From positions 141,605-205,604 of the forward strand of contig BOLD01000006.1 of assembly GCA_016861345.1 (NCBI GenBank): a stretch of DNA of 64,000 nt, read 5' to 3'. The DNA comes from Oligoflexia bacterium. Its GTDB lineage: Bacteria; Bdellovibrionota; Bdellovibrionia; Bdellovibrionales; Bdellovibrionaceae. Position 1 is the first letter of the stretch; each line of letters begins with the position of its first letter. Shown piece by piece: positions 54,509-62,329 of this stretch. Under the pieces are notes generated by a model, which made no database searches, was not told where the DNA came from, and was given only the letters and a program-made list of their open reading frames with translations. The position numbers were made by a program, and so were the translations under genes.

Positions 54509-54814
54509 TCAGGCCAGATACCGTCCTAATTTCTTTTTAATCGACTCTTCGACCTTACCCTTAAATGGAGCCAAAAGCAGGGGCAAATCGATAACGACGC
54601 TGATCGCCGATCCGGTTCCATCTTGGGTCACGACAATATCTGCTTTGAACTGAGACCCCTTGACCTTACCTGACGTGCTGCCGTTGGGGAAATTGCACTC
54701 TATTTTTGGGTCCAGGCGTCGAAGATCCTGGTCTGTTTCAAAGAAGGTCTTGATTTTCCCCATGGCGTCTTGGGGACCAACTGTACTTTTGTGTTTAACT
54801 TCTACTTTTGGCAT
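54509..54814 (-). CDS. Polyhydroxyalkanoate-system family protein
   Basis: A 101-residue protein similar to the short putative polyhydroxyalkanoic acid system proteins (PHA_gran_rgn type): an N-terminal helix with DAMGKIKTFFETDQ, two-strand core GKVKGSQFKADIVVTQDGTGSAISVVIDLPLLLAPF, and helix GKVEESIKKKLGRYL. The last two parts fit the family best. No signal peptide. It is first in a two-gene unit with rpoH. No PHA synthase is in this window, so the link to PHA granules is by family only. Confidence 0.75.
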   Translation of the reverse strand: MPKVEVKHKSTVGPQDAMGKIKTFFETDQDLRRLDPKIECNFPNGSTSGKVKGSQFKADIVVTQDGTGSAISVVIDLPLLLAPFKGKVEESIKKKLGRYLA

Positions 54815-54903
54815 GGGACTAGAGTAACTAATTTCGACTTATGAAGTCCATAAAAAGAAGTCTTTTGACCCCCTTGTCAGGACTATGTCAATATTCATAA
54901 ATT

Positions 54904-56736
54904 ATGAAATTTGTAAGCGAACTTAAAAGAACACATTACTGCGGCCTTCTTTCAAAAGCTCAAGTTGGACAAAAAGTTGTCCTGATGGGGTGGGTTGATA
55001 CCCGTCGCGATCACGGCAGTCTTGTCTTTATCGATCTTCGTGATCGAGAGGGAATTGTTCAAGTTGTCCTTGATCCTAAAAAACCAGAAACTTCTTCATC
55101 AAAGGATCTTCGGGGAGAATACGTTCTTGCTGTCGAGGGCATTGTGAAGGCTCGCCCAGATGGAATGGTAAATTCAAAAATTAAAACAGGGATGATTGAA
55201 ATTGAAGCCATTCGTTGTGAAATTCTGAATTCAGCAGTGACACTGCCTTTTCAACCGAATGATCCCAATGTTCAAGAGTCTTTACGCTTAAAGTATCGTT
55301 ACTTAGAACTTCGTTCTGAAAAACTACAAAGTCAGATCATTTTGCGACACAAGGTTCTTCAGTCAGTTCGAAAATTTTTATCAGAGAATGGATTTATTGA
55401 GGTTGAAACTCCGATACTTTATAAATCAACTCCTGAGGGAGCGCGTGACTATCTTGTGCCTTCTCGAGTGAATCCGGGGACTTTCTATGCGTTGCCTCAA
55501 AGTCCCCAGACATTAAAGCAGCTTTTGATGATAGCCGGATATGATCGGTATTTCCAAATTGCACGTTGTTTCCGAGATGAGGACCTCAGAGCTGATCGCC
55601 AACCAGAATTTAGTCAGATCGATATGGAGATGTCTTTCATTGATAAAGAGGACATCATTGAGCTGAACGAAAGACTGCTTCGCATGATCTGGAAAGACGT
55701 CAAAGGGGTTGATATCGGTACAGTTCCACGGATGACTTATCAAGAGGCCATGGATCGCTATGGTATCGATAAGCCGGATACTCGCTTCGGAATGGAAATC
55801 CAAGATATTGCTTCAGTTGTGAAGGGTTGCGGATTTAAGGTTTTTGACGATGTTCTGAGCCGAGGTGGGATTGTCCGTGGAATCACAGTTCCTAAGGGCG
55901 GAGAATTCTCTCGAGGACAATTTGATAAACTCACAGATATTGCAAAAAAAGCTGGAGCCAAAGGACTTGTTTGGATTAAGTCAGAGAACAATCAGCTGAC
56001 TTCTCCGATTTCAAAGTTCTTCTCTCCGGAAAAATTGCAGGAAATGTTTAATCACTGTGGAGCAAAAGCGGGTGATGCCGTTTTGATAGTCGGCGATGAT
56101 TTTGATACAGCTTGTGCTGCGCTTTCAACACTTCGACTTCACCTTGGACGTGAGCTTAAACTGATCGACACATCAAAAGATAAATTCTTATGGGTTGTGG
56201 ATTTCCCACTTCTTGAGTACTCACCTGACGAAAAACGTTGGGTTGCGAGACACCATCCCTTTACTTCACCCACGAATGAACACATGGACATTCTGCTCAA
56301 GGGTGACGAGTCCCAGTACGGAAAATTATTAGCGAAAGCCTATGACTTAGTCTGTAATGGCTATGAAATGGGTGGGGGCTCTATTCGTATCTATAACAAC
56401 GATGTTCAGCAGGCCATGTTTAAGACATTGGGCATGAGTCCAGAAGAAACCAAACACAAGTTTGGATTCTTTTTGGAAGCCCTTAAATACGGAACTCCTC
56501 CACACGGGGGAATAGCCTGGGGAGTGGACCGTCTTGTGATGATCCTTTGTGGGACTGAGGCCATTCGAGAAGTCATTGCCTTCCCAAAAACTGCAAAGGC
56601 TACTTGCTTGATGTCGGATGCTCCAAGTGAGGTCAATCGCGATCAGTTGGCCGAAGTCGGTGTGAAGTTAAGCCCTTTAGCTGAGAAGCATCTGGAAGAA
56701 CTTCATAAGCTTCAGGGTCAACCGGGACATGACTGA
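54904..56736 (+). CDS. aspS: Aspartyl-tRNA synthetase, bacterial type
   Basis: A 610-residue class II synthetase. The N-terminal OB fold (VVLMGWVDTRRDHGSLVFIDLRDREG) recognises the anticodon. Motif 2 is RCFRDEDLRADRQPEFSQIDMEMSF and motif 3 GIAWGVDRLVMIL. The GAD insertion (about 290-420) marks the bacterial type. Whether it also charges tRNA-Asn depends on the presence of asparaginyl-tRNA synthetase elsewhere. No clear ribosome site lies before the ATG. Confidence 0.96.
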   Translation: MKFVSELKRTHYCGLLSKAQVGQKVVLMGWVDTRRDHGSLVFIDLRDREGIVQVVLDPKKPETSSSKDLRGEYVLAVEGIVKARPDGMVNSKIKTGMIEIEAIRCEILNSAVTLPFQPNDPNVQESLRLKYRYLELRSEKLQSQIILRHKVLQSVRKFLSENGFIEVETPILYKSTPEGARDYLVPSRVNPGTFYALPQSPQTLKQLLMIAGYDRYFQIARCFRDEDLRADRQPEFSQIDMEMSFIDKEDIIELNERLLRMIWKDVKGVDIGTVPRMTYQEAMDRYGIDKPDTRFGMEIQDIASVVKGCGFKVFDDVLSRGGIVRGITVPKGGEFSRGQFDKLTDIAKKAGAKGLVWIKSENNQLTSPISKFFSPEKLQEMFNHCGAKAGDAVLIVGDDFDTACAALSTLRLHLGRELKLIDTSKDKFLWVVDFPLLEYSPDEKRWVARHHPFTSPTNEHMDILLKGDESQYGKLLAKAYDLVCNGYEMGGGSIRIYNNDVQQAMFKTLGMSPEETKHKFGFFLEALKYGTPPHGGIAWGVDRLVMILCGTEAIREVIAFPKTAKATCLMSDAPSEVNRDQLAEVGVKLSPLAEKHLEELHKLQGQPGHD

Positions 56737-56759
56737 GGTCTAGTTTTTTGAGATTTGTC

Positions 56760-56786
56760 TCAAGTCGATACAAAAGCTGCCGATAA
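56760..56786 (+). promoter_or_regulatory. Sigma-28 (FliA) promoter
   Basis: TCAAGTCG, 11 bases, then GCCGATAA. The -10 is identical to the FliA consensus, the spacing is exact and the -35 differs from TAAAGTTT at three positions. It lies between aspS and the small gene at 56835, with transcription start expected near 56793. Confidence 0.8.
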
Positions 56787-56834
56787 GTACAGTGAGAGAA
56801 GGAATCTCTCGCAATTCACACATGGAGGTGTGAG

Positions 56835-57254
56835 ATGGAAAAAATCAGCAGCATTATTCCCAGCAACGCGCGCATCAAATCAGTTGATATGGAGGATTCA
56901 CATCCCGTACGACCTGGCACACCCACTTTTGGTCGCCGAGAGGGGACAACCGCGAATCTCAGGGCCGCAGAGCGAGATCGAGTTTCAATCAGTTCAAAAG
57001 CCCGCGAGGTCATGAAGCAAGAGACCGTCGCCGGACGCAACCCAAGAGAGGATGCAAGTGTTAAGATTGTCGACACAATCACACGAAACTTCTTCAATAC
57101 TCGGGTGAAACCTAAAGAAGAACCACTGTCAGAACAGGTGCAGGCAAGCGGACAAGAAGTACCCCCAGCACTTTCTCAGCAAACTGAGGGGCCCGATCTC
57201 GTTCCAGTGGTGATTATTGCTCAGTCACCTTACGCGGTCGAGCAGGATACCTGA
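56835..57254 (+). CDS. Small protein under FliA control, possible FlgM-like anti-sigma factor
   Basis: A 139-residue soluble protein, Arg/Ser/Pro/Glu-rich, without signal peptide. GGAGG seven bases before the ATG. The segment RDRVSISSKAREVMKQE resembles the VxLSxxAR segment of FlgM, and the following DASVKIVDTITRNFFNTR is the only other helical part; in FlgM the second half binds sigma-28. FlgM genes are normally FliA-dependent, as predicted here. FlgM is usually near 95 residues, and the last 45 residues here are low-complexity. The match is weak, and another flagellar regulon protein is possible. It converges with the CpaF gene, overlapping 30 bases. Confidence 0.6.
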   Translation: MEKISSIIPSNARIKSVDMEDSHPVRPGTPTFGRREGTTANLRAAERDRVSISSKAREVMKQETVAGRNPREDASVKIVDTITRNFFNTRVKPKEEPLSEQVQASGQEVPPALSQQTEGPDLVPVVIIAQSPYAVEQDT

Positions 57255-58328
57255 TTCTTCAAGTGATGATAATTGATGGATTTCGCGGAGGCATCTCTTA
57301 CCCTCCGCAGTCCTGCCAACGGTGACAATGTATTTCAGAGACAGATGAATCATCGACCGGATGCTTCGAAGTGACCATTGCGGCGCTCCCAATTGAATCA
57401 ACATTTCTAATCTCAGAAGCGCCTGATGGGCGTTCATTGCATGTAAAGATCCAAAACTACCACTATGCCCAGTTGATAATGCCAGCAAAAGATCCTTGGC
57501 CTCTGGTCCCCGAACCTCTCCAACAACAATTCGATCAGGTCTCATTCGTAGAGATTGACGAACAAGTTCAGCTTGGTCAATGGGGGCAAGGATTCCTTGC
57601 TTTGCAGGTCGAGTGACGAGCTTCGCGCTGACAGTATTGGGAGTTTTCAATTCAGGGGTATCCTCAATAATCACAGCTCGCTCGTTTGACTGCAATTTTT
57701 GAAGACAGGCATTGAGCACAGAGGTTTTTCCAGAGCCAGTTCCACCGATCACAATAAAATTTTCTTTTGACCTCATTATTTCTTCAAGGAATTGAGCATC
57801 TTCATTTGAGCACCAATTCGCTTCGATTAGTTTTTCAAAGGTCCACGGGTTTTCGGGGTGACGTCTCAAGCTGATCAGTGGATATTTCCCGGAAATATCA
57901 AATCCAGCAATATGCAAGCGGTGATTGGCCAGATGGCCGTTAGCAATTGGGTATTCGGCGCTGACTTGAGCTTGGGCTTTTAAACAGAGTCGCTCAATAA
58001 AGTGACGGTATGTCAATTCTGTTGTAAAGCTATCATCTAAACGGCAAAGCTCACCAGTTTTCTCAAACCAGATGTCCTGTGGTGAATTAATCAGGACTTC
58101 GGTGATGGTTGGATCGTTCAATAAAAAATCAATTGGGCCAAAGGATTCAAATTCAGACAGAACTCTCTTCTGTATTACTGGATCACAGAAGCGTGTTTTT
58201 TCAAGAATGAGCTGTGATATTTTTTGTTCCCTTGATTCAGCTGTCTCATAGCTTTGATATGTTACGGACTCAAGAGGAATTTTTTGAATTTCAATCTCAA
58301 TTTCACGGATTTTTTCTGCAGCCTTCAT
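57225..58328 (-). CDS. cpaF: CpaF/TadA-type secretion ATPase
   Basis: A 367-residue hexameric ATPase of the type II/IV secretion superfamily. Walker A is GGTGSGKTSVLNA, the Asp box IIEDTPEL, Walker B RPDRIVVGEVRGPEAKDLL and the His box GSLHAMNAHQALLRLE. The N-terminal domain (ITEVLINSPQDIWFEKTGEL) is that of CpaF. It should drive assembly of Flp/Tad-type pili or a related export machine with the secretin encoded just before it. No TadB, TadC, prepilin or prepilin peptidase lies nearby. Confidence 0.93.
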   Translation of the reverse strand: MKAAEKIREIEIEIQKIPLESVTYQSYETAESREQKISQLILEKTRFCDPVIQKRVLSEFESFGPIDFLLNDPTITEVLINSPQDIWFEKTGELCRLDDSFTTELTYRHFIERLCLKAQAQVSAEYPIANGHLANHRLHIAGFDISGKYPLISLRRHPENPWTFEKLIEANWCSNEDAQFLEEIMRSKENFIVIGGTGSGKTSVLNACLQKLQSNERAVIIEDTPELKTPNTVSAKLVTRPAKQGILAPIDQAELVRQSLRMRPDRIVVGEVRGPEAKDLLLALSTGHSGSFGSLHAMNAHQALLRLEMLIQLGAPQWSLRSIRSMIHLSLKYIVTVGRTAEGKRCLREIHQLSSLEESGILLDRVR

Positions 58329-59620
58329 TAGATGACCTCCGGAGCTTGAATATTTTCTTCAGTAGAGGGGTTCATAATGTAAGGGTGAACAAAGATAACC
58401 AATTCAGTTCGATTTTCTTTAAAGTCTTGGCTGGAAAATAGTGGTCCTAAGATCGGAAGCTGAGTCATTCCAGGTAATCCTTGGGCGGATTTTCCATTTT
58501 CAGACTTAATGAGGCCAGATAAGGCAATTGTGCGAGACTCCGTCAAATCAAAATGACTTTGCACCCGATTTGTAAACATCCCTGGAACACCATCGACGGT
58601 ACGGCTGTCATCAATACTAGAGACCTCTGTTTCAAGCGAGATGCTCATTCGTCCGCTGTAATCAGCTTGGGGCTTAACTCGTAGAACAATGCCATACTTT
58701 TTCCAGATGATGTCTTGAATTTTAAAATTGATAATTTTAATTGGGAATTCTCCTCCAGCTAAAAACTCGGCATCTTTCCCGCTACGGCAAAGAATATTGG
58801 GGCTGGCCAAAATTTTCCCAATTCCATTTTGCTCCAAAAACTGAGCGGAAAATTGTACTGGATTTAATCCGAATGTGTTTGTAGGGAGCACCTGAGCTTG
58901 GTAGCTTGATGGCCATTCTATTCCAAATTTTTTCATCATGGATTTCTTCATCTCAACCAAAGTGATTTGCACTTTAACCAATGGGGCAATGTCGACACTT
59001 TCAAGATCTTTTATGGCTTGAATTCCATATTGCGAAATTAAATGATCGATTTCAGAAAAATACACAGATTGCTTAGGAACATGAATTTGCAGAGCCTTAT
59101 TTTGCACAACCGGAAACTGAGGTAGAGAATGAGACTTCAAGAGCTGCCCGACATTTTGTTGAACTTCTTTAAAGATTTTGGGGTTCATCAAGGCTTTCAT
59201 CAAAAAGCGGCACCTGGCTTCGCGACAAACTTCTCCCAATCTGATCCACTCTTGAGCAAATAAAAGGCGACCACTGACAACTGTGGTTCCGTTTTCAAGA
59301 GACATTTTTAAATTGATCGATTTTTGAATAAGGGGTTTAAGTGCATTGCGAGCTCGATCATGTTCAACTTCCAAAACTTCGACGTGAAGATTTCGATCCC
59401 CCAATCGGACTTCAGATGACCCAGTTTGCTTAGCTTTGAGTAAAAATGAAGTGCCCAGATCATCTATTTGAATAATGTTCTTATTCTCAACCCAAGCTGA
59501 TTTTGCAGCTGGAAGGGACTTTGTTTCGCCGACAATCATAATAATCTGTTCAGCTCGGCACTTTCCACCCAATAGAAACAGGATGAGAAATAAAACGATA
59601 CTAATGAGAAATTTTTGCAT
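58328..59620 (-). CDS. cpaC: Secretin (CpaC/RcpA-like outer-membrane channel)
   Basis: About 430 residues. The ATG chosen opens a signal peptide (KFLISIVLFLILFLLGGKCRAEQ). The N-terminal BON-like and pilus-associated part (VGETKSLPAAKSAW) fits CpaC. The secretin domain has VQITLVEMKKSMMKKFGIEW, then GGEFPI, and ends with LPGMTQLPILGPLFSSQDFKENRTELVIFVHPYIM, the diagnostic C-terminal gate. It forms the outer-membrane ring. It shares one base with the ATPase gene. A sigma-54 promoter lies about 85-110 bases upstream of the start. Confidence 0.92.
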   Translation of the reverse strand: MQKFLISIVLFLILFLLGGKCRAEQIIMIVGETKSLPAAKSAWVENKNIIQIDDLGTSFLLKAKQTGSSEVRLGDRNLHVEVLEVEHDRARNALKPLIQKSINLKMSLENGTTVVSGRLLFAQEWIRLGEVCREARCRFLMKALMNPKIFKEVQQNVGQLLKSHSLPQFPVVQNKALQIHVPKQSVYFSEIDHLISQYGIQAIKDLESVDIAPLVKVQITLVEMKKSMMKKFGIEWPSSYQAQVLPTNTFGLNPVQFSAQFLEQNGIGKILASPNILCRSGKDAEFLAGGEFPIKIINFKIQDIIWKKYGIVLRVKPQADYSGRMSISLETEVSSIDDSRTVDGVPGMFTNRVQSHFDLTESRTIALSGLIKSENGKSAQGLPGMTQLPILGPLFSSQDFKENRTELVIFVHPYIMNPSTEENIQAPEVI

Positions 59621-59714
59621 AGGCCATCCCCCCGTCCTCTCAAAAAAAATGAGAAGTGGGTTTGAACTGTTCAAGATATGCGCCAACATGGGTTGTATTT
59701 AAAGTTGAAGTGAT

Positions 59715-59731
59715 AGCAATGTCCGAGCCAA
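59715..59731 (-). promoter_or_regulatory. Sigma-54 promoter of the secretin/ATPase operon
   Basis: The minus strand reads TTGGCTCGGACATTGCT, one base from TTGGCACGG-N3-TTGCT, with ten bases between GG and GC. Predicted start near 59704, giving an 84-base leader before the secretin ATG. Confidence 0.72.
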
Positions 59732-59733
59732 TT

Positions 59734-59767
59734 CGGACAGAGGATTGTTGATCCGGACAGAGGATTG
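59734..59767. repeat. Two direct copies of CGGACAGAGGATTG, 20 bases apart
   Basis: Two exact 14-base copies with a period of 20 bases, close to two turns of the helix. They are immediately upstream of the sigma-54 site. The first copy overlaps a GTCCGA-N6-TCGGAC dyad at 59721-59738. Likely binding sites for a regulator. Confidence 0.65.
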
Positions 59768-59800
59768 GGAGAACCGCCTAGATTAAATTGGTTTGTGTAT

Positions 59801-60949
59801 TTAAATTAAATTTTCTTTTTTGCAGAATTCATCAAATGGCAATATTTCAAATTTCGGCTCGATAATTCTAATTTTAGAGTTTAAGCTCACTTGATACCAC
59901 TTGGGTATATCGAGTTTATTTTTAAAATAAAGCAAAGAAGGAGATATATCTGAATCATTTAGCTTACATTCAACCGCGAAGAGAGGCTTTCGATCTTTGA
60001 TAACAACAAAGTCAACTTCTCGTCCAAAGTCGTCTCGAATATATCTGAGCTCAGTTTTGTATCCATAAACATCTTGCCAGAAATCACATAGTTTTAATAA
60101 GTGGGAAGCAACCATATTTTCAAATTTATAACCAGGATCTTCAACTTGTGACCAATCCCATAGATAAAGTTTTTGTGATTTTTTGATCGCCTTGATCTTA
60201 GATGAGCCAAATGGTGGTATTAAAAAACAATAATAAAGAGAATCTAAAATGCCAACCCAACGTTTTACTGTTTTATCAGAGGTCTCTAGATCTTCAGCTA
60301 GCGATTTATAAGATAAAGGACTGCCTACTCTTGAAGGCAAGGTATCAGCTAATAATTCCACTTTATCAAGATCACTTACATTTTCTAAATCACGCAAATC
60401 AATGCGCACCAATTTAGAAACTCTTTGTAGATGCCAGCGTCTTAACTCGGTAGGGTCTTGATCGAGTAATGGTTCCGGAAAACCACCAAAATCGAGTAAT
60501 ATTTTTAAATTTTCTTTATTGTTGCCAAACTCAGGCAAAGAAAAGGGATGAATTCTATAATAATGATAGCGGCCCATCATTGAATCACCGCCCTTTCGAA
60601 ACACATTAAGGCGTGCGGATCCAGTGATTAAAAATTTTTGTGTGTTTTTCCATGTGTCCCAAATTCCTTTTACTAAAGTTTGCCAAGACTTTCTTTTATG
60701 TATTTCGTCGAGAACGATGATTGGAGCATTTTTAGGCCATTCAGATTTTAAAATGGTCTTTCTAGAAAGATCATTGTCCCAGTTCAGATAGGCCGGGTGT
60801 CCATCTATATAATCTTTGATGAATGAAGTTGCGATCGTTGTTTTGCCAACCTGTCTGGGCCCACCTAAAAATACCATTTTTTTGCCCAGGTCTTTTGTTA
60901 TAAAGGGCAAATAAACGCGTTGAGGTAGTTTTTTCGTCTTGTTTTCCAT
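59801..60949 (-). CDS. AAA ATPase with DUF4143 domain
   Basis: A 382-residue protein. Walker A is GGPRQVGKTTIATSF, Walker B APIIVLDEIHKRKSW, and the sensor LITGSARLNVF. The C-terminal DUF4143 region contains a nuclease-like stretch (GREVDFVVIKDRKPLFAVECKL), resembling the PD-(D/E)XK core D...ExK. Such ATPases are widespread, often recent arrivals, and of unknown function. GGAG precedes the ATG. It stands alone downstream of an unusual 32-base tandem repeat that also provides a promoter. Confidence 0.9.
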   Translation of the reverse strand: MENKTKKLPQRVYLPFITKDLGKKMVFLGGPRQVGKTTIATSFIKDYIDGHPAYLNWDNDLSRKTILKSEWPKNAPIIVLDEIHKRKSWQTLVKGIWDTWKNTQKFLITGSARLNVFRKGGDSMMGRYHYYRIHPFSLPEFGNNKENLKILLDFGGFPEPLLDQDPTELRRWHLQRVSKLVRIDLRDLENVSDLDKVELLADTLPSRVGSPLSYKSLAEDLETSDKTVKRWVGILDSLYYCFLIPPFGSSKIKAIKKSQKLYLWDWSQVEDPGYKFENMVASHLLKLCDFWQDVYGYKTELRYIRDDFGREVDFVVIKDRKPLFAVECKLNDSDISPSLLYFKNKLDIPKWYQVSLNSKIRIIEPKFEILPFDEFCKKENLI

Positions 60950-60964
60950 GGCCTGCTCCAGCAG

Positions 60965-61028
60965 AAGTATTTCGGAGTCAAGGTCATTTTACTTTAAAGT
61001 ATTTCGGAGTCAAGGTCATTTTACTTTA
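60965..61028. repeat. Perfect 32-base tandem duplication upstream of the DUF4143 gene
   Basis: Two identical, directly adjacent 32-base units, each starting AAGTATTTCGGAGTC and ending CATTTTACTTTA. The perfect identity suggests either a recent duplication or selection as an operator. Confidence 0.95.
60986..61013 (-). promoter_or_regulatory. Promoter formed by the tandem repeat
   Basis: On the minus strand TTGACT (in the distal copy) and TAAAAT (in the proximal copy) are 16 bases apart. A correctly spaced promoter exists only because the unit is duplicated. It points at the DUF4143 gene, about 36 bases downstream. Confidence 0.55.
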
Positions 61029-61047
61029 ATACTTTTTAATGACCGGA

Positions 61048-62154
61048 TCAAAGGCAGGGAAGTTCAAACCAGGCCTCTACTCCGCCAGAGCGATTTTCAA
61101 TATGCAGCGAAGAAGAGTGGGATTTTAAAATGGACTGACAGATTGTCAGTCCAAGACCCATTCCTGTCGAGTGATTCATAACATCTTCATCGAGAAAAAA
61201 GGGACTAAAAATTTTTGAAATGACGTTCTCAGAGATTGAAGGCCCCAAATTGTAGACTGAGAATCGGACTCTGTGGGGTTGGGTCAACTGAGCTTTCAGT
61301 TCAATGTGAGAATTTTCCTGCCCAAATTTAGCAGCATTATGAATCAGTCGACGCAAGACCTGCTCAACCAAGGTTTGATCGGCCACAATTTTTTTGGTGA
61401 TTCCTTGTGAGATGACTTTTTGCCCTTTTTGACTCATCAAAGTGGCGACTTCAGCAGGCAGTGAGAAATTTAAAGACTGACAGTCAAATGGCTGAACTTT
61501 AACCTTTAATGTTTTTGTTTCAGCTCCTAGAACCAGCAAGACATCATCAATGATATTTTTAAGTTTATCAGAGCTACGAACTATGCGATTGACGCAAACT
61601 TCTTGCTCTTCATCGAGCTTTGTTTCTTTTAAGAGTTGCGAGAAGCTCATAATAGAAGTCAGTGGAGTCTTCAATTCATGATTAATCAAAATCATAAATC
61701 GATCCTTGGCTTGATCGAGAGACTTTAAATCCGCATAAGCTCTGGTGAGTTCATCATTTTTCAGTTTAAGCTCCCGGTGCAAAACGAATCTTTCCACCGC
61801 TCTTTCCACAGTGGCTTGTAGGTCCACGGGGTCCCAGGGCTTGTTAATATAACGATAAATTTGGCCGCTATTCACGGCACTGATAATGGATTGGATATCT
61901 GTGTAGCCGGTGAGCAGGATTCGGACTGTGTCTGGTTGTCGTCGAATGGATTGCTCCAAAAACTCGACCCCTGTCATGATAGGCATTCTTTGGTCGGTGA
62001 TGATCACAGCAATGGGCTCTGGATGTTGGTCCAGTAAAGTCAGGGCCTCTTGCCCAGACTGGGCTTTCAGGACGTTGTATTTATGCCGAAAGATTCTTTC
62101 TAGGGCATCAACATTGTCCGCTTCATCATCAACACAGAGAATTGTATGTTTCAT
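61048..62154 (-). CDS. Response-regulator/histidine-kinase hybrid, cytoplasmic
   Basis: About 368 residues from the ATG MKHTILCVDDE; a longer frame adds 13 residues without homology. The receiver domain comes first, with phospho-acceptor Asp54 (IITDQRMP) and Lys105 (YINKPWDP), the RpfG/HD-GYP-like type of receiver. A short coil leads to a kinase: His159 in LINHELKTPLTSIMSFS, a divergent N box (LRRLIHNAAKFGQ), G1 replaced by YNLGPSI, and G2 GMGLGLTICQSIL. No membrane segment, so the input is probably phosphate from another kinase. The weak G1 box makes ATP binding uncertain. Confidence 0.88.
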   Translation of the reverse strand: MKHTILCVDDEADNVDALERIFRHKYNVLKAQSGQEALTLLDQHPEPIAVIITDQRMPIMTGVEFLEQSIRRQPDTVRILLTGYTDIQSIISAVNSGQIYRYINKPWDPVDLQATVERAVERFVLHRELKLKNDELTRAYADLKSLDQAKDRFMILINHELKTPLTSIMSFSQLLKETKLDEEQEVCVNRIVRSSDKLKNIIDDVLLVLGAETKTLKVKVQPFDCQSLNFSLPAEVATLMSQKGQKVISQGITKKIVADQTLVEQVLRRLIHNAAKFGQENSHIELKAQLTQPHRVRFSVYNLGPSISENVISKIFSPFFLDEDVMNHSTGMGLGLTICQSILKSHSSSLHIENRSGGVEAWFELPCL

Positions 62155-62249
62155 CAGGTACTTAGTGTAAAAGTGTCTCAATATAAGATGCAATAGGATT
62201 TGAATTTCAGGCCAGTGAGAAGGTCTAGTTTTTGGTTCAAATCATCAAT

Positions 62250-62277
62250 TTGACTCATTTTCTATCAAGTCTATGAA
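62250..62277 (+). promoter_or_regulatory. Possible sigma-70 promoter for the Gly/Met-rich protein gene
   Basis: TTGACT-N16-TATGAA, with the -10 about 53 bases before the ATG at 62330. The spacing is one base short of ideal. Confidence 0.4.
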
Positions 62278-62329
62278 TCATTGTGACGATACATCAATCG
62301 AAGAAGTGTAACTCCTTCAGGAGACCAAT

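Noticed and set aside
56755..57015. Open frame overlapping the sigma-28 promoter and the small gene at 56835
   Set aside because: No ribosome site and unlikely composition; the promoter sits inside it and the frame at 56835 has GGAGG.
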